Under the pieces are notes generated by a model. That model did no database searches and was not told where the DNA came from. It saw nothing but the letters and a program-made list of their open reading frames with translations. Of a stretch of DNA of 64,000 nucleotides, positions 16,658-27,249 are shown piece by piece; within the stretch, counting starts at the first letter, position 1; each line of letters begins with the position of its first letter. The position numbers were made by a program, and so were the translations under genes. The stretch is from Kineothrix sp. MB12-C1 (GTDB lineage Bacteria > Bacillota > Clostridia > Lachnospirales > Lachnospiraceae): the NCBI RefSeq assembly GCF_030863805.1, contig NZ_CP132957.1, positions 1,550,001-1,614,000 of the forward strand. Direction: 5' to 3'.

Positions 16658-18179
16658 GTCCATTTCCTCCTTGATCAAAGTGTGTTGCAAGTTGCATAAT
16701 TCGCTCCTGGGTAGCTTCTTCTCGTGTCAGTTCTCCAGTTACACGGCCATTACACATAACTGCAATTCTATCCGATACACCGATAAGCTCTGCCATTTCT
16801 GATGAAATCATAACAATTGCCTTTCCTTGCTTTGCCAGATTGATTATAATTTGGTAGATTTCATACTTGGCACCGACATCAATGCCTCGTGTAGGCTCAT
16901 CCATAATTAATACTTCCGGATCATTGGCCAGCCACCTCGATATAATAACTTTCTGTTGATTACCGCCGGATAAGGATTTAATCTGTGTTCTACTGTTTGG
17001 TGTTTTAATACTTAATTTTGCCACATTTTCCTGTACCAGCTTTTCAACCTTTTTGTCATTGACCATAATGCCAGCTTCTAAATACTTATCGATAGAAGCA
17101 ATAGATACGTTATCTGCAATGCTCAGTACGCCGAAAATACCGGTGCCTCTTCGATCCTCTGTAATTAATCCGATTCCATTTTGGATCGCATCGTGAGGAC
17201 GTTTGATATGTATCTTCTTCCCTTTATAAATAATATCGCCTGATTGGATATGGCGTACCCCGAATACCGCTTCCATAAGTTCTGTTCTCTGTGCGCCGAC
17301 CAAACCTCCGATTCCGAGTATTTCACCTTTTCGTATGGTCAGATTAACATCCTTAAAGGAACCGGGCAAAATACTTGTCAATTCTTTCAACTCCAGAATA
17401 ACCTCTCCCGGAACATTATCCTTCGGAGGATATACATTAGTCAGTTCACGCCCTACCATCCTTGCAATAATCATATCCATTGTTAAATCTTTCGCTTCCC
17501 AGGTTCCCACATATTGTCCGTCACGCATAATAGATACATCATCGGAAATCCTTAGAATTTCATCCATTTTATGTGAAATATAAATAATAGAAACGCCCTT
17601 TTTCTTTAAATCCTCGATAATGGCAAATAAGGCTTCTACCTCATTATCCGTCAAAGACGAGGTAGGCTCATCCAGAATAACTACCTTTGCTTCCATAGAA
17701 ACCGCTTTGGCAATTTCTACTGACTGCATCTGGGAAATCGACAGTGTTCCCATCTTCTTTTTGGGATTATACGGCATCCTCACTTCTTCCAATAAGCGCT
17801 CTGCCTCCGTATACATTTTTTTATGATCCACTACCTTAATCGGCCCAAACTTTTTCAACGGATATCTGCCGCAGAAAATATTTTCTCCGATGCTTCTTTC
17901 CGGAATCGGCTGCAGTTCCTGATGCACCATCGCAATGCCTTTTTCCAATGCATCCTCCGCATTTGCAATTTTTACCGGTTTACCCTGGAAAATAATTTCT
18001 CCGGCATCCATTTTATATATACCGAACAAGCACTTCATTAAAGTAGATTTACCTGCACCGTTTTCTCCCATCAGCGCATGTACAGTTCCGGGTCTCACTT
18101 TAATCGTTACATTATCCAGCGCCTGAACTCCGGGAAAGCTTTTATATATTTCATTCATTTCTAACATGTATTGACTCAT
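16650..18179 (-). CDS. mglA: Galactose ABC importer ATPase (tandem domains)
   Basis: 509 residues with two ATPase domains in one chain, as in MglA/RbsA. The first has Walker A GENGAGKST, an LSISQMQ signature and Walker B ILDEPTSSLT. The second has the usual degenerate A loop (GLVGAQRTEL), signature LSGGNQQK and Walker B IMDEPTRGID. It is cytoplasmic and powers import through MglC. A GAGGAAGG ribosome site precedes the ATG at 18179. It is the only sugar-importer ATPase in this window; the two CUT1 importers lack one, and this tandem CUT2 type is not expected to serve them. Confidence 0.95.
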   Translation of the reverse strand: MSQYMLEMNEIYKSFPGVQALDNVTIKVRPGTVHALMGENGAGKSTLMKCLFGIYKMDAGEIIFQGKPVKIANAEDALEKGIAMVHQELQPIPERSIGENIFCGRYPLKKFGPIKVVDHKKMYTEAERLLEEVRMPYNPKKKMGTLSISQMQSVEIAKAVSMEAKVVILDEPTSSLTDNEVEALFAIIEDLKKKGVSIIYISHKMDEILRISDDVSIMRDGQYVGTWEAKDLTMDMIIARMVGRELTNVYPPKDNVPGEVILELKELTSILPGSFKDVNLTIRKGEILGIGGLVGAQRTELMEAVFGVRHIQSGDIIYKGKKIHIKRPHDAIQNGIGLITEDRRGTGIFGVLSIADNVSIASIDKYLEAGIMVNDKKVEKLVQENVAKLSIKTPNSRTQIKSLSGGNQQKVIISRWLANDPEVLIMDEPTRGIDVGAKYEIYQIIINLAKQGKAIVMISSEMAELIGVSDRIAVMCNGRVTGELTREEATQERIMQLATHFDQGGNGHE

Positions 18180-18226
18180 ATCAGCATAACCTTCCTCTCA
18201 TGATACTGAATCATTGCATAGATTCC

Positions 18227-18248
18227 GGGTGTGCCGCCTGACACACCC
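18227..18248 (-). other. Stem-loop between mglB and mglA
   Basis: GGGTGTG (18227-18233) pairs with CACACCC (18242-18248) in the 95-bp gap. It has no T-run, which points to mRNA stabilisation or partial termination and hence more MglB than MglA/MglC. Confidence 0.5.
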
Positions 18249-18274
18249 AGAAAAATTAATACATCCCCTTTTAT

Positions 18275-19399
18275 CTACTGAATAATATCCAGAATTTCCT
18301 GTGCGTTATCCTTTGTAACCTTGATATAATCTACACCGATCAATGTATCGAGTGTTTCACCTGCTGCAAATGCCGCCGCCGCTTCCGCCGCCGCATGAGA
18401 CTGGCCGATATGGTCATTGAATACCGTACCTGTAATTGTTCCGGAAATAACATTCTCAAGAGCTTCTGTCAAGGCATCAACACCCAACAAATAAATATCC
18501 GTACCTACCGTTCTGCCGGCTGCTTCAATCGCCTGCTTTGCGCCGAGCGCCATTGCGTCGTTGTTACAAAATACAACTTCTATTTCATCGCCATATGCAG
18601 TCAAAGCATTCGCAACAATCTCTTGTCCTTTTGCCTGATCCCAGTCACCGCGCTGCTCATCCAGTTTTTTCACTGTCATCCCGGAAGCTTCTACCGCTTT
18701 TACAGAGAATTCTGTTCTGTACTGCGCATCCACGTTCTCAGGATCGCCCACTACCATTACATATGCTACAGTTCCGTCACCATTAATATCTCCTTTATCC
18801 GGTAATGCATTAACGATTTCACCCTGATATGTACCGGACTGTCTGGCATCCGCACCGACGTAGGTTGCCATAATTCCTTCAGACGCCCATCTGTCTTTTT
18901 CTTCATCCGCAGGCTCACGGTTAATGAATACAACCGGAATCTCTGCCTTCGCACACTGATCGGTAATCTGCTGAGCTGCCGAGGACTGCACCAAGTTTAC
19001 AATTAATATGTCAACTCCCTCTGTAATGAAGTTCTGAATCTGGTTCGTCTGCTCTGCCTGATCGTTTTTACCATCCATTACCGTAACGGTAGCTCCGCCT
19101 GCTTCCAAGTAAGATTTTAACTCTTCCCTGTATAAGGTCATGAAGTTATCATCGAATTTGTAAATACAGATACCGATATTAAGACCATCAACACCTTCAC
19201 ATCCTGCTGCTTCTGCCACTTCCTCTGCTACTTCTTCAGCCGCTTCTTCAACCGGTGCTGCTTCTTCCGCCGCCGGTGCCGCTTCCTCTGTTTTCGGTGC
19301 TGCCGCTTCTTCTGTTGTCGCTGTGCTGCTGCCACAGCCAACCAGCATGGTAGCAAGCATTGTTGTTGCCAGGATTACACTTAAAATTTTTCTCTTCAT
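18275..19399 (-). CDS. mglB: Galactose/glucose-binding lipoprotein
   Basis: 374 residues. The signal peptide ends in lipobox LVGC (Cys22), followed by a long Ala/Glu-rich linker to about residue 67 that raises the protein off the membrane. The binding domain aligns by eye with E. coli MglB. The calcium loop is seen as DKGDINGDGTVAYV, and contacts DDNF, FINREP, DWDQ, CNNDAM, GVDAL and FNDH are present. The position of E. coli His152 is Asn here (DPENVDAQYR), while the anchored sensor at 9909-10958 keeps His, so ligand preference may differ. It is the first gene of mglBAC, with GGGAGGAA before ATG. It could also present sugar to the chemoreceptor encoded just upstream. Confidence 0.93.
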   Translation of the reverse strand: MKRKILSVILATTMLATMLVGCGSSTATTEEAAAPKTEEAAPAAEEAAPVEEAAEEVAEEVAEAAGCEGVDGLNIGICIYKFDDNFMTLYREELKSYLEAGGATVTVMDGKNDQAEQTNQIQNFITEGVDILIVNLVQSSAAQQITDQCAKAEIPVVFINREPADEEKDRWASEGIMATYVGADARQSGTYQGEIVNALPDKGDINGDGTVAYVMVVGDPENVDAQYRTEFSVKAVEASGMTVKKLDEQRGDWDQAKGQEIVANALTAYGDEIEVVFCNNDAMALGAKQAIEAAGRTVGTDIYLLGVDALTEALENVISGTITGTVFNDHIGQSHAAAEAAAAFAAGETLDTLIGVDYIKVTKDNAQEILDIIQ

Positions 19400-19597
19400 T
19401 TGGTTTCCTCCCTAAATGATATGTTTTTTACTTACAGCCATATTTTAGCAACTAAGAAGAATATAAAATATACAATAATTTTCTTTCCACCCTCAATATT
19501 TTTCTTTTTTCATCGTCATATTGCTTATTTTATATATTTATTCATTATTTTTTTATACAATTTGCCCCGCAACATTTAATTCACTTTACTTAATTTT

Positions 19598-21316
19598 TTA
19601 AATTTTCTCAAAACACTCCGTTTTACCTTGCAGTTCCTCCAATACTATATTTATTTCTGTTAAGGTACTGGTAATCTGCCCCATTCCTTTCGTTAGCTCG
19701 CATGTATTGCCCGATACATGCGCTATTCCTACCTGACTTTCTTCTATTGTCAGCTCCATTATCTGATTCGCATCTACAATTTCACCCGACATCATTGCCA
19801 GACTATTCATAGCATCATAAAACTCTTTCATTATGTTATCAATGACCACTGAGGATCTATAGTATTCCACTCCGGTATTTTCCAGTACGTCATAATCAGG
19901 AAGGACCTTTTCATTTACAAATGTCAAAAGCAACATTGCATTATCCGCCAACGATTGTACCGTGACAAATACCTCATGACTGATATTCTGAATATTATTA
20001 GCTATCTTCTTAGAATCATCTGCCAGCTTTCTGATTTCTTCTGCTACAACAGCAAAGCCTTTTCCTAATTCCCCTGCCCTTGCAGCTTCTATAGAAGCAT
20101 TTAATGCCAATAAATTAGTCTGATCTGCAATACCTAAAATATCCCTCGAAAGGTTTACTACTTCTTCTATCCGCTTACTATCCGTCACGGATTTTCTGGC
20201 AGATCCGTCAATTTTAATAATTATCTCACTCGCTTCATTTTTACTTGTAATCGCCTGCTTCTGGAGAATATTCGCATTTTCTTTTACTCCTACTATATAT
20301 TGAGAGCCTTCCAGTGCTTTCTCCATCATACCCTGAACCTTTGCATTAACATCCTCATTATTGCGGGCAACCGTCAAGATAGCACCTCGCACATTATCCA
20401 TTCCAGCCACTATTTCTTCTACGACTGCAGCCGTATCATTTGCCCCTTGCTGTGCATTATTTGCACTTTGGTATACAAGTTCCTGCAGTGCTGTAAGACG
20501 GCTGCACGTATGAATCACCCCGCTTATTGCACCCTGCAGAATATCGAGTATCAGATTCATTCCTTTTAACAAGCTGCCAATTTCATCGTTGGTTTTCGCT
20601 TGCAGGCGATGATTCAAGTCACCCTCCTGTCTTTCTATCTCAGCGATCATCTTTCCAAGTTGCTTCGTGGAGAGCACCACGGGATGTATAATCATGCGGT
20701 TTATGGCAATTGCCGTAACGGTAGCTGCTATAACAAGAAGTAATATAGAGCCCGCTAAAACATTGGGAATTTGCTCCGTGTATCTTATCAACTCCAGTTT
20801 ACCCTCTACCACCGAAGCATTCGCACTATCTTTTAATTGCTGCAACTTTTCTTCTGCGCTGCTCACCACATCAGGAAGGTTGGTCGTGACCAAAAGCTCT
20901 GCATCCGATTTCTTAATACCGCTGCTATACTTTAAAATATCATTGACCAATTCCTTATAAGTTTTTAAATCTTCCTGCAATCCTGCAAAAATCGGCCGGC
21001 ACTCTTCATTCATCCTGCTCTCGTAAGAATCCGCCATTAAATCTATTTCTCCAAAAGCTACTTGTATTTCCTTTTCAATTGCTTCAATTCGAATTCCCCT
21101 TCCTAAAATTACGTGATTTAAAGTTAGACTTTGTATGCTTTTAAACTGCTCCATCAACCCGGAGATATCATTCAAATCTTGCATTTGCCTGCTTAAAAGC
21201 GTTTCACTCACTTTTTTTGTATCGTTCATATTTCTGGCCAGAATAAGCATTCCAAATATTGACACCAAAAGCCAGATGCAGATCATAAACAACATTTTTA
21301 TTTTTATCGATTTCAT
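19598..21316 (-). CDS. Methyl-accepting chemotaxis protein, four-helix-bundle sensor
   Basis: 572 residues: helix 1 (about 8-28), a compact helical periplasmic domain (about 29-190, 4HB_MCP type), helix 2 (about 190-212), HAMP, and a cytoplasmic coiled coil. The signalling tip is seen as [30 protein letters not shown] (split here only for description). It sits 198 bases upstream of mglB on the same strand. In E. coli the four-helix receptor Trg senses galactose through MglB, so a similar partnership is plausible but unproven. No terminator is evident between this gene and mglB. The start has GGGAGGAAGG upstream. Confidence 0.9.
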   Translation of the reverse strand: MKSIKIKMLFMICIWLLVSIFGMLILARNMNDTKKVSETLLSRQMQDLNDISGLMEQFKSIQSLTLNHVILGRGIRIEAIEKEIQVAFGEIDLMADSYESRMNEECRPIFAGLQEDLKTYKELVNDILKYSSGIKKSDAELLVTTNLPDVVSSAEEKLQQLKDSANASVVEGKLELIRYTEQIPNVLAGSILLLVIAATVTAIAINRMIIHPVVLSTKQLGKMIAEIERQEGDLNHRLQAKTNDEIGSLLKGMNLILDILQGAISGVIHTCSRLTALQELVYQSANNAQQGANDTAAVVEEIVAGMDNVRGAILTVARNNEDVNAKVQGMMEKALEGSQYIVGVKENANILQKQAITSKNEASEIIIKIDGSARKSVTDSKRIEEVVNLSRDILGIADQTNLLALNASIEAARAGELGKGFAVVAEEIRKLADDSKKIANNIQNISHEVFVTVQSLADNAMLLLTFVNEKVLPDYDVLENTGVEYYRSSVVIDNIMKEFYDAMNSLAMMSGEIVDANQIMELTIEESQVGIAHVSGNTCELTKGMGQITSTLTEINIVLEELQGKTECFEKI

Positions 21317-21442
21317 ATCCCTTCCTCCCTATACGGTTAATCCTTCTCAATTTTACTTTATCAACATTTTTTTGTTAATAATATACAATTTTCTTCTCTT
21401 TTCAATCGATTTTTTTCTATATATTACATTTTTCAATTAATT

Positions 21443-21495
21443 CAAACAAAAAAAGTCTCCTTTTGTCAGACTTTTTCCCATCTAACAAAAGGAGA
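21443..21495 (-). terminator. Intrinsic terminator of the glycogen phosphorylase gene
   Basis: CTCCTTTTGT (21457-21466) pairs with ACAAAAGGAG (21485-21494). On the minus strand the stem is followed by TTTTTTT. It lies 17 bases past the stop codon. Confidence 0.8.
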
Positions 21496-21511
21496 GCTTC
21501 CTTTTATATTG

Positions 21512-23998
21512 TTATTTCTTTATCTCACTTTTAGGAGGTAACACTACCTTCTCCAAATGCCAAATATCTTTCACATACTCTTCAATCGTACGATCGGAAG
21601 AGAACTTACCGGAGCATGCCACATTTATAATCGCGCTCTTTGCCCAGCCCTTTTCATTTCTATAAGCTCTCTCCACCTTCTTCTGCGCCTGTGCATAAGA
21701 ATCGAAGTCTTTCAGAATAAAGTAAGTATCAGCCTTTGCCGTATTCTGTGTATTTAAAAGAGAGTTATAAAGCGGTCGGAATAAATCCGGATCATTTTTA
21801 GAGTAAGTGCCGTTGATCAACTGCATCAACACTTTCCTCACATTCGCATTGTTATTGAAAATCTCCATAGGATCATAGCCGCCAAAGTTCTCATAACGAA
21901 TGACCTCATCCGAGCTAAGGCCGAAGATAAAAGCATTGTCGCTGCCTGCTTCTTCTACAATTTCCACATTTGCGCCATCCATCGTACCTAAAGTCAGCGC
22001 ACCGTTTAACATGAACTTCATGTTACCCGTTCCCGACGCTTCCTTGCTCGCTGTGGATATCTGCTCCGAAACATCTGCCGCTGCAAAAATCATCTCCGCA
22101 TTGGATACTTTATAATCTTCGATGAAAACTACCTTAATCTTGTCATGGATTGCAGGATCGTTGTTCACCACTTCGCCTACCGCATTGATTAATTTAATGG
22201 TCAACTTCGCATTCACATATCCGGCTGCCGCCTTTGCCCCGAAGATAAACGTTCTCGGATAGAAATCCATCTCCGGATGTTCTTTTAGCTGATTATATAG
22301 ATGCATCACATGAAGAATATTCAAAAGCTGTCTCTTATATTCATGCAGGCGTTTTACCTGTACATCGAAAATAGAACGCGGATTCACTTCAATTCCGTTG
22401 TGTTCCAGAATATATTCCGCCAGGCGGACCTTATTCTTATATTTGATGTTCATGAATTCCTGCTGTGCCTTTTCATCCTCCGCATAGACCTTCAGCTTGC
22501 TAATACGAGGCAAATCAGTAATCCAATCAGCGCCCACATGGGAAGTCACCCACTCTGCCAAGAGAGGATTGCCGTGAAGCAAGAAACGCCTCTGTGTAAT
22601 GCCGTTAGTCTTGTTGTTGAACTTCTCCGGCATCATTTCATAGAAGTCTTTAAGCTCCTGTTGCTTTAAGATTTCCGTATGAAGTCTTGCTACACCATTG
22701 ACAGAATATCCTGCCGCAATCGCCAAATGGGCCATCTTCACCTGACCGTCATAGATAATTGCCATCTTGCGGACCTTATCCTGGTTACCCGGATATGCCC
22801 GCTCTATCTGAATAATGAAACGACGGTTAATTTCTTCTACAATCTGATATACCCTGGGGAGAAGTCTGGAAAATAGCTCGATGGGCCATTTCTCAAGGGC
22901 TTCCGACATAATGGTATGATTGGTATACGCACATGTCTTTGTTGTAACTTCCCATGCCTCTTCCCATGAGAGATAGTGCTCATCCATCAGAATACGCATT
23001 AGTTCTGCAATCGCTACGGTCGGGTGCGTATCATTTAACTGGAAAGCTACCTTTTCATGAAATTTGCGAACGTCATCATGCGTACGCATATATTTTGCCA
23101 CTGCTTCCTGTACCGATGCCGAGATAAAGAAGTATTGCTGCTTCAAACGAAGTTCCTTACCCGCGTAATGATTATCATTGGGATAAAGTACCTCGACGAT
23201 ATTTCTCGCAAGGTTCTCTTGCTCCACTGCTTTTTGATAATCCCCCTTGTCGAAGGAATCCAATTTAAAACATTCTACCGGCTGAGCATCCCATATACGC
23301 AGCGTATTCACAATGCCATTTCCATAGCCTACGATCGGCAGATCATAAGGAATCGCATGGACCGACTGATAGCCTTCCTGCCTAAAATTATTCCTGCCGT
23401 TCTCATCTACATAGACATTAACATAGCCGCCGAACTTAACTTCTTTGGCATATTCCGGCCTTCTTAATTCAAAAGGATTCCCGTTCTCCAACCAATTATC
23501 GGGGATCTCAATCTGATAACCATCCCTGATCTGCTGTTTGAACATACCATAGCGATAACGGATACCACAGCCATAAGCCGGATATCCAAGCGTTGCCAAG
23601 GAATCGAGGAAACAAGCCGCTAACCTTCCTAGCCCACCGTTACCGAGAGCCGCATCCGGTTCCTGGTCTTCAATAGCATTTAGGTCCATACCTAATTCAT
23701 CCAACGCCTCTTTTACCGCTTTAAAGCCCTGCAAATTAAGAATATTATTCCCCAATGCTCTCCCCATCAGGAATTCCATGGACAAATAATAGACCATTTT
23801 GGAATCTTGTTTCTCATAGGCTTCCTGCGTCGCCATCCAATGATCTACAATAGCATCCTTAATAGCATAAGAAACTGCCTGGAACACCTGCTGGGGAGTT
23901 GCTTCCTTCATGTTTTTTCTATACAACGTCTTTACATTATAAACTACACTTCTTTTAAATAAATCCTTGTCAAAGGACAAGGCCGGTTTCTTAGCCAT
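21512..23998 (-). CDS. glgP: Glycogen/starch/maltodextrin phosphorylase (GT35)
   Basis: 828 residues, the full family length. It releases glucose 1-phosphate from alpha-1,4-glucans using pyridoxal phosphate. The cofactor motif EASGTGNMKFMLNGALTLG with its Lys is intact, as are DAALGNGGLGRLAACFLDS and the active-site region KRLHEYKRQLLN. A single-gene unit is likely: a terminator follows, and only 65 bases separate it from ileS upstream. The start at 23998 has GGAGG six bases ahead. It would act on stored glycogen or on maltodextrins brought in by the 46-50 kb operon. No glycogen-synthesis genes are in the window. Confidence 0.95.
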   Translation of the reverse strand: MAKKPALSFDKDLFKRSVVYNVKTLYRKNMKEATPQQVFQAVSYAIKDAIVDHWMATQEAYEKQDSKMVYYLSMEFLMGRALGNNILNLQGFKAVKEALDELGMDLNAIEDQEPDAALGNGGLGRLAACFLDSLATLGYPAYGCGIRYRYGMFKQQIRDGYQIEIPDNWLENGNPFELRRPEYAKEVKFGGYVNVYVDENGRNNFRQEGYQSVHAIPYDLPIVGYGNGIVNTLRIWDAQPVECFKLDSFDKGDYQKAVEQENLARNIVEVLYPNDNHYAGKELRLKQQYFFISASVQEAVAKYMRTHDDVRKFHEKVAFQLNDTHPTVAIAELMRILMDEHYLSWEEAWEVTTKTCAYTNHTIMSEALEKWPIELFSRLLPRVYQIVEEINRRFIIQIERAYPGNQDKVRKMAIIYDGQVKMAHLAIAAGYSVNGVARLHTEILKQQELKDFYEMMPEKFNNKTNGITQRRFLLHGNPLLAEWVTSHVGADWITDLPRISKLKVYAEDEKAQQEFMNIKYKNKVRLAEYILEHNGIEVNPRSIFDVQVKRLHEYKRQLLNILHVMHLYNQLKEHPEMDFYPRTFIFGAKAAAGYVNAKLTIKLINAVGEVVNNDPAIHDKIKVVFIEDYKVSNAEMIFAAADVSEQISTASKEASGTGNMKFMLNGALTLGTMDGANVEIVEEAGSDNAFIFGLSSDEVIRYENFGGYDPMEIFNNNANVRKVLMQLINGTYSKNDPDLFRPLYNSLLNTQNTAKADTYFILKDFDSYAQAQKKVERAYRNEKGWAKSAIINVACSGKFSSDRTIEEYVKDIWHLEKVVLPPKSEIKK

Positions 23999-24063
23999 AC
24001 ATGACCTCCACTCGATTTCTTCCTATCACGATAATACAATATCCGCCTAAAAAGCAACCGCTT

Positions 24064-27000
24064 CTATCTTTTGCCAATGCCGATTACAACATTTTCACCA
24101 TTTACGTTCCATTCCTTAGAAATAGCGAGTGTTTCTTCCGTTACCATTTCATCAGCCAATACCTTTGCTGATATCATACCCTCATTTTTCTTTATAATAC
24201 CCGCAATCTTATCGTTGCCGCTGACAGATACCTTAATATGATCCATTACTTCGAAATCCGCCTCTTTACGCATTGTCTGTATCTTACTGATAATTTCATA
24301 TACGAAACCTTCCTCCACAAGTTCCTCGGATAATTGAGTATTAAGAACGACTGTTACCGTATTATCGGCTTCGGATACATAGCCTTCCTTCTGGCTCATC
24401 TCTATTAACAGATCTTCCTTCGTAAGTTCCACAGAAACTCCATTGATTTCAAAGGTGAGCATACCCTCGGCATTCAGTTTATCCATGGCCTCATTGCCAT
24501 CGAGGGCTGCCAGTTCTTTTTGAATACCGCCAAGCTGTTTGCCGTATTTCGGCCCTACCGTACGAAGCTGAGGCTTAAAGCTATAGCTTGTGAATTCCCT
24601 TACATCCTCAGCAAATTCCACTTCCTTCACATTCAGCTCTTCTTTTATTATATCCTGGTAGAAGCTTCCCAGTGCATGGGGAGCCTTTATAAGCATCTGG
24701 CCGATTGGCTGACGATTCTTAATATTAGCTGCATTTCTGCAGGCGCGTCCCATTACAACTACTTTCAACACCTCATCCATATCTTCTTCCAGCTTCTTAT
24801 CGATAAAGGATTCATCCGCTGTCGGGAAGTCACATAGGTGTACGCTTTCCGGCGCACTCTTATCGATATTGCAAACGAGGTTGCGGTAGATATCCTCCGT
24901 CATAAAAGGAATCATCGGAGCCGCACATTTGCTTACTGTTACAAGAGCTGTATAAAGGGTCATATAAGCATTGATCTTATCCTGCTCCATTCCCTTAGCC
25001 CAGAAGCGTTCGCGGCTTCTTCTTACATACCAATTGCTCATATCATCTACGAAATCATCGAGCGCTCTTGCCGTCTCAGGAATCTTATAATTATCCATAA
25101 AGGAATTCACATCCTTTACGAGGGTATTTAATTTGGAGAGCAGCCATTTATCCATGACCGGAAGCTTATCGTATTCCAATCGATACTTCGTAGCATCGAA
25201 TCCATCGATATTCGCGTACAGTACAAAGAATGCATAGGTATTCCAAAGTGTACCCATGAACTTACGCTGTCCCTCCTGCACCACTTTTCCATGAAAACGA
25301 TTCGGAAGCCATGGGGCGGAATTGATGTAGAAATACCAGCGGATCGCATCTGCACCATAGGTAGCCAGCGCCTCGAAGGGGTCCACGGCATTTCCCTTGG
25401 ACTTACTCATCTTCTGTCCATTCTCATCCTGCACATGTCCGAGTACAATTACATTTTCATAAGGTGCTTTATTGAATAAAAGAGTAGACTCAGCGAGCAA
25501 AGAGTAGAACCATCCTCTTGTCTGGTCCACAGCCTCAGAGATAAACTGTGCAGGGAACTGCTTTTCAAATAGTTCTTTATTCTCAAAAGGATAGTGATGC
25601 TGCGCAAATGGCATAGCGCCCGAGTCGAACCAGCAGTCAATAACTTCCGGCACACGCTTCATCGTACCGCCGCATTTGGAACATCCTACCGTAATTTCAT
25701 CGATATATGGTCTATGAAGTTCCACAGTTCTCGCTGCTTCATTTCCGCTTAGCGCCTCCAGCTCTTCACGGCTTCCAATGCATGCCATTTCGCCGCAATC
25801 CCGGCACTCCCATACATTTAGAGGCGTTCCCCAATAACGGTTTCTCGAGATACCCCAATCCTGAATATTTTCCAGCCAATCACCGAAGCGGCCCTTACCG
25901 ATGGATTCAGGAATCCAGTTAATCGTATTATTATTACGGATCAGATCCTCTTTTACCGCCGTCATTTTAATGAACCATGACTCGCGCGCATAGTAAATGA
26001 GCGGAGTATCACAGCGCCAGCAATGCGGATAGCTGTGTTCGAAGTTGGGCGCATTGAATAGCAATCCCTTTTTCTCAAGATCCTTCAGGATCATAGGATC
26101 CGCTTTTTTACAAAATATGCCTTCATAATCCGTCTCTGCTGTCATCTCGCCCTTGGAATCCACGAGTTGTACAAAAGGCAGATCATAAATACGGCCTACA
26201 CTGGCATCGTCCTCACCGAAGGCAGGGGCGATATGAACTACACCGGTACCGTCAGTCAGAGTAACATAGTTATCACATGTCACATAATGTGCTTTCTTAT
26301 GCTGCTTTTCACAGATTTCCAAAGCATAATCAAAAAGCGGCTCGTATTCTTTATATTCAAGATCCTTGCCTGTATAAGTTTCCAACACTTCATAAGCAGG
26401 AATACCCTTTTCTTCATCTCCCAAGCTGCCAAGCACCTTATCCAACAACGCTTCTGCCATATAATAGGTATAGCCGTCTGCTGCTTTCACCTTCACATAA
26501 ATCTCCGAAGGATTCACGCAAAGAGCCACGTTAGACGGAAGCGTCCACGGGGTTGTTGTCCATGCAAGAATATAGGCATCTTCATTTCTCACCTTAAAAC
26601 GTGCCACTGCAGAACGTTCTTTCACATCTTTATATCCCTGTGCCACTTCATGAGATGAAAGAGGAGTCCCGCAACGAGGGCAATAAGGAACAATCTTAAA
26701 TCCTTTATATAGAAGGTTCTTATCCCAAATCTGCTTCAATGCCCACCATTCCGATTCGATGAAATTATCGTCGTAAGTCACATAAGGGTCATCCATATCC
26801 GCCCAAAAACCGACGGTTCCGGAAAAGTCTTCCCACATGCCCTTATATTTCCATACACTCTCCTTACATTTCACAATAAAAGGATCGAGTCCGTACGCTT
26901 CGATCTGTTCTTTTCCATCCAGTCCAAGCTCTTTTTCCACTTCCAGCTCAACCGGAAGTCCATGGGTATCCCAGCCTGCCTTTCTCGGCACCATATACCC

Positions 27001-27225
27001 CTTCATCGTACGATATCTGGGAATCATATCTTTGATTACACGAGTTAATACATGCCCGATATGCGGCTTGCCGTTTGCGGTCGGAGGCCCGTCATAAAAG
27101 GTATAGGTAGGACTATCTTTTCGATTTTCCATACTTTTCTCAAATATGTTCTCATCCTTCCAGAATTGCTCGGTCTGTTTTTCACGCTCTACAAAATTTA
27201 AATTGGCAGATACTTTCTGATACAT
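24064..27225 (-). CDS. ileS: Isoleucyl-tRNA synthetase
   Basis: 1053 residues from MYQKVSANLNF; this ATG is eight bases after AAAGGA, whereas the ATG three codons earlier overlaps that ribosome site. Class I motifs are PHIGH (HIGH) and KMSKSKGN (KMSKS), and the editing domain shows TTTPWTLPSN. A zinc-type pair CPRCG and the CRDCGE / CSKCGG cysteines are present. At over 1,000 residues it is nearer the long (type 2) IleRS of many clostridia than the about 930-residue type 1; that subtype is inferred from length. Expression is controlled by the T-box leader at 27250-27592. Confidence 0.96.
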   Translation of the reverse strand: MYQKVSANLNFVEREKQTEQFWKDENIFEKSMENRKDSPTYTFYDGPPTANGKPHIGHVLTRVIKDMIPRYRTMKGYMVPRKAGWDTHGLPVELEVEKELGLDGKEQIEAYGLDPFIVKCKESVWKYKGMWEDFSGTVGFWADMDDPYVTYDDNFIESEWWALKQIWDKNLLYKGFKIVPYCPRCGTPLSSHEVAQGYKDVKERSAVARFKVRNEDAYILAWTTTPWTLPSNVALCVNPSEIYVKVKAADGYTYYMAEALLDKVLGSLGDEEKGIPAYEVLETYTGKDLEYKEYEPLFDYALEICEKQHKKAHYVTCDNYVTLTDGTGVVHIAPAFGEDDASVGRIYDLPFVQLVDSKGEMTAETDYEGIFCKKADPMILKDLEKKGLLFNAPNFEHSYPHCWRCDTPLIYYARESWFIKMTAVKEDLIRNNNTINWIPESIGKGRFGDWLENIQDWGISRNRYWGTPLNVWECRDCGEMACIGSREELEALSGNEAARTVELHRPYIDEITVGCSKCGGTMKRVPEVIDCWFDSGAMPFAQHHYPFENKELFEKQFPAQFISEAVDQTRGWFYSLLAESTLLFNKAPYENVIVLGHVQDENGQKMSKSKGNAVDPFEALATYGADAIRWYFYINSAPWLPNRFHGKVVQEGQRKFMGTLWNTYAFFVLYANIDGFDATKYRLEYDKLPVMDKWLLSKLNTLVKDVNSFMDNYKIPETARALDDFVDDMSNWYVRRSRERFWAKGMEQDKINAYMTLYTALVTVSKCAAPMIPFMTEDIYRNLVCNIDKSAPESVHLCDFPTADESFIDKKLEEDMDEVLKVVVMGRACRNAANIKNRQPIGQMLIKAPHALGSFYQDIIKEELNVKEVEFAEDVREFTSYSFKPQLRTVGPKYGKQLGGIQKELAALDGNEAMDKLNAEGMLTFEINGVSVELTKEDLLIEMSQKEGYVSEADNTVTVVLNTQLSEELVEEGFVYEIISKIQTMRKEADFEVMDHIKVSVSGNDKIAGIIKKNEGMISAKVLADEMVTEETLAISKEWNVNGENVVIGIGKR

Positions 27226-27249
27226 TGATTTCATCCTTTCTTAACTATA

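Noticed and set aside
24001-24063. Promoter for glgP in the 65-bp gap after ileS
   Set aside because: TTGCTT and TATTAT are present but only 15 bases apart, so the evidence is too weak.
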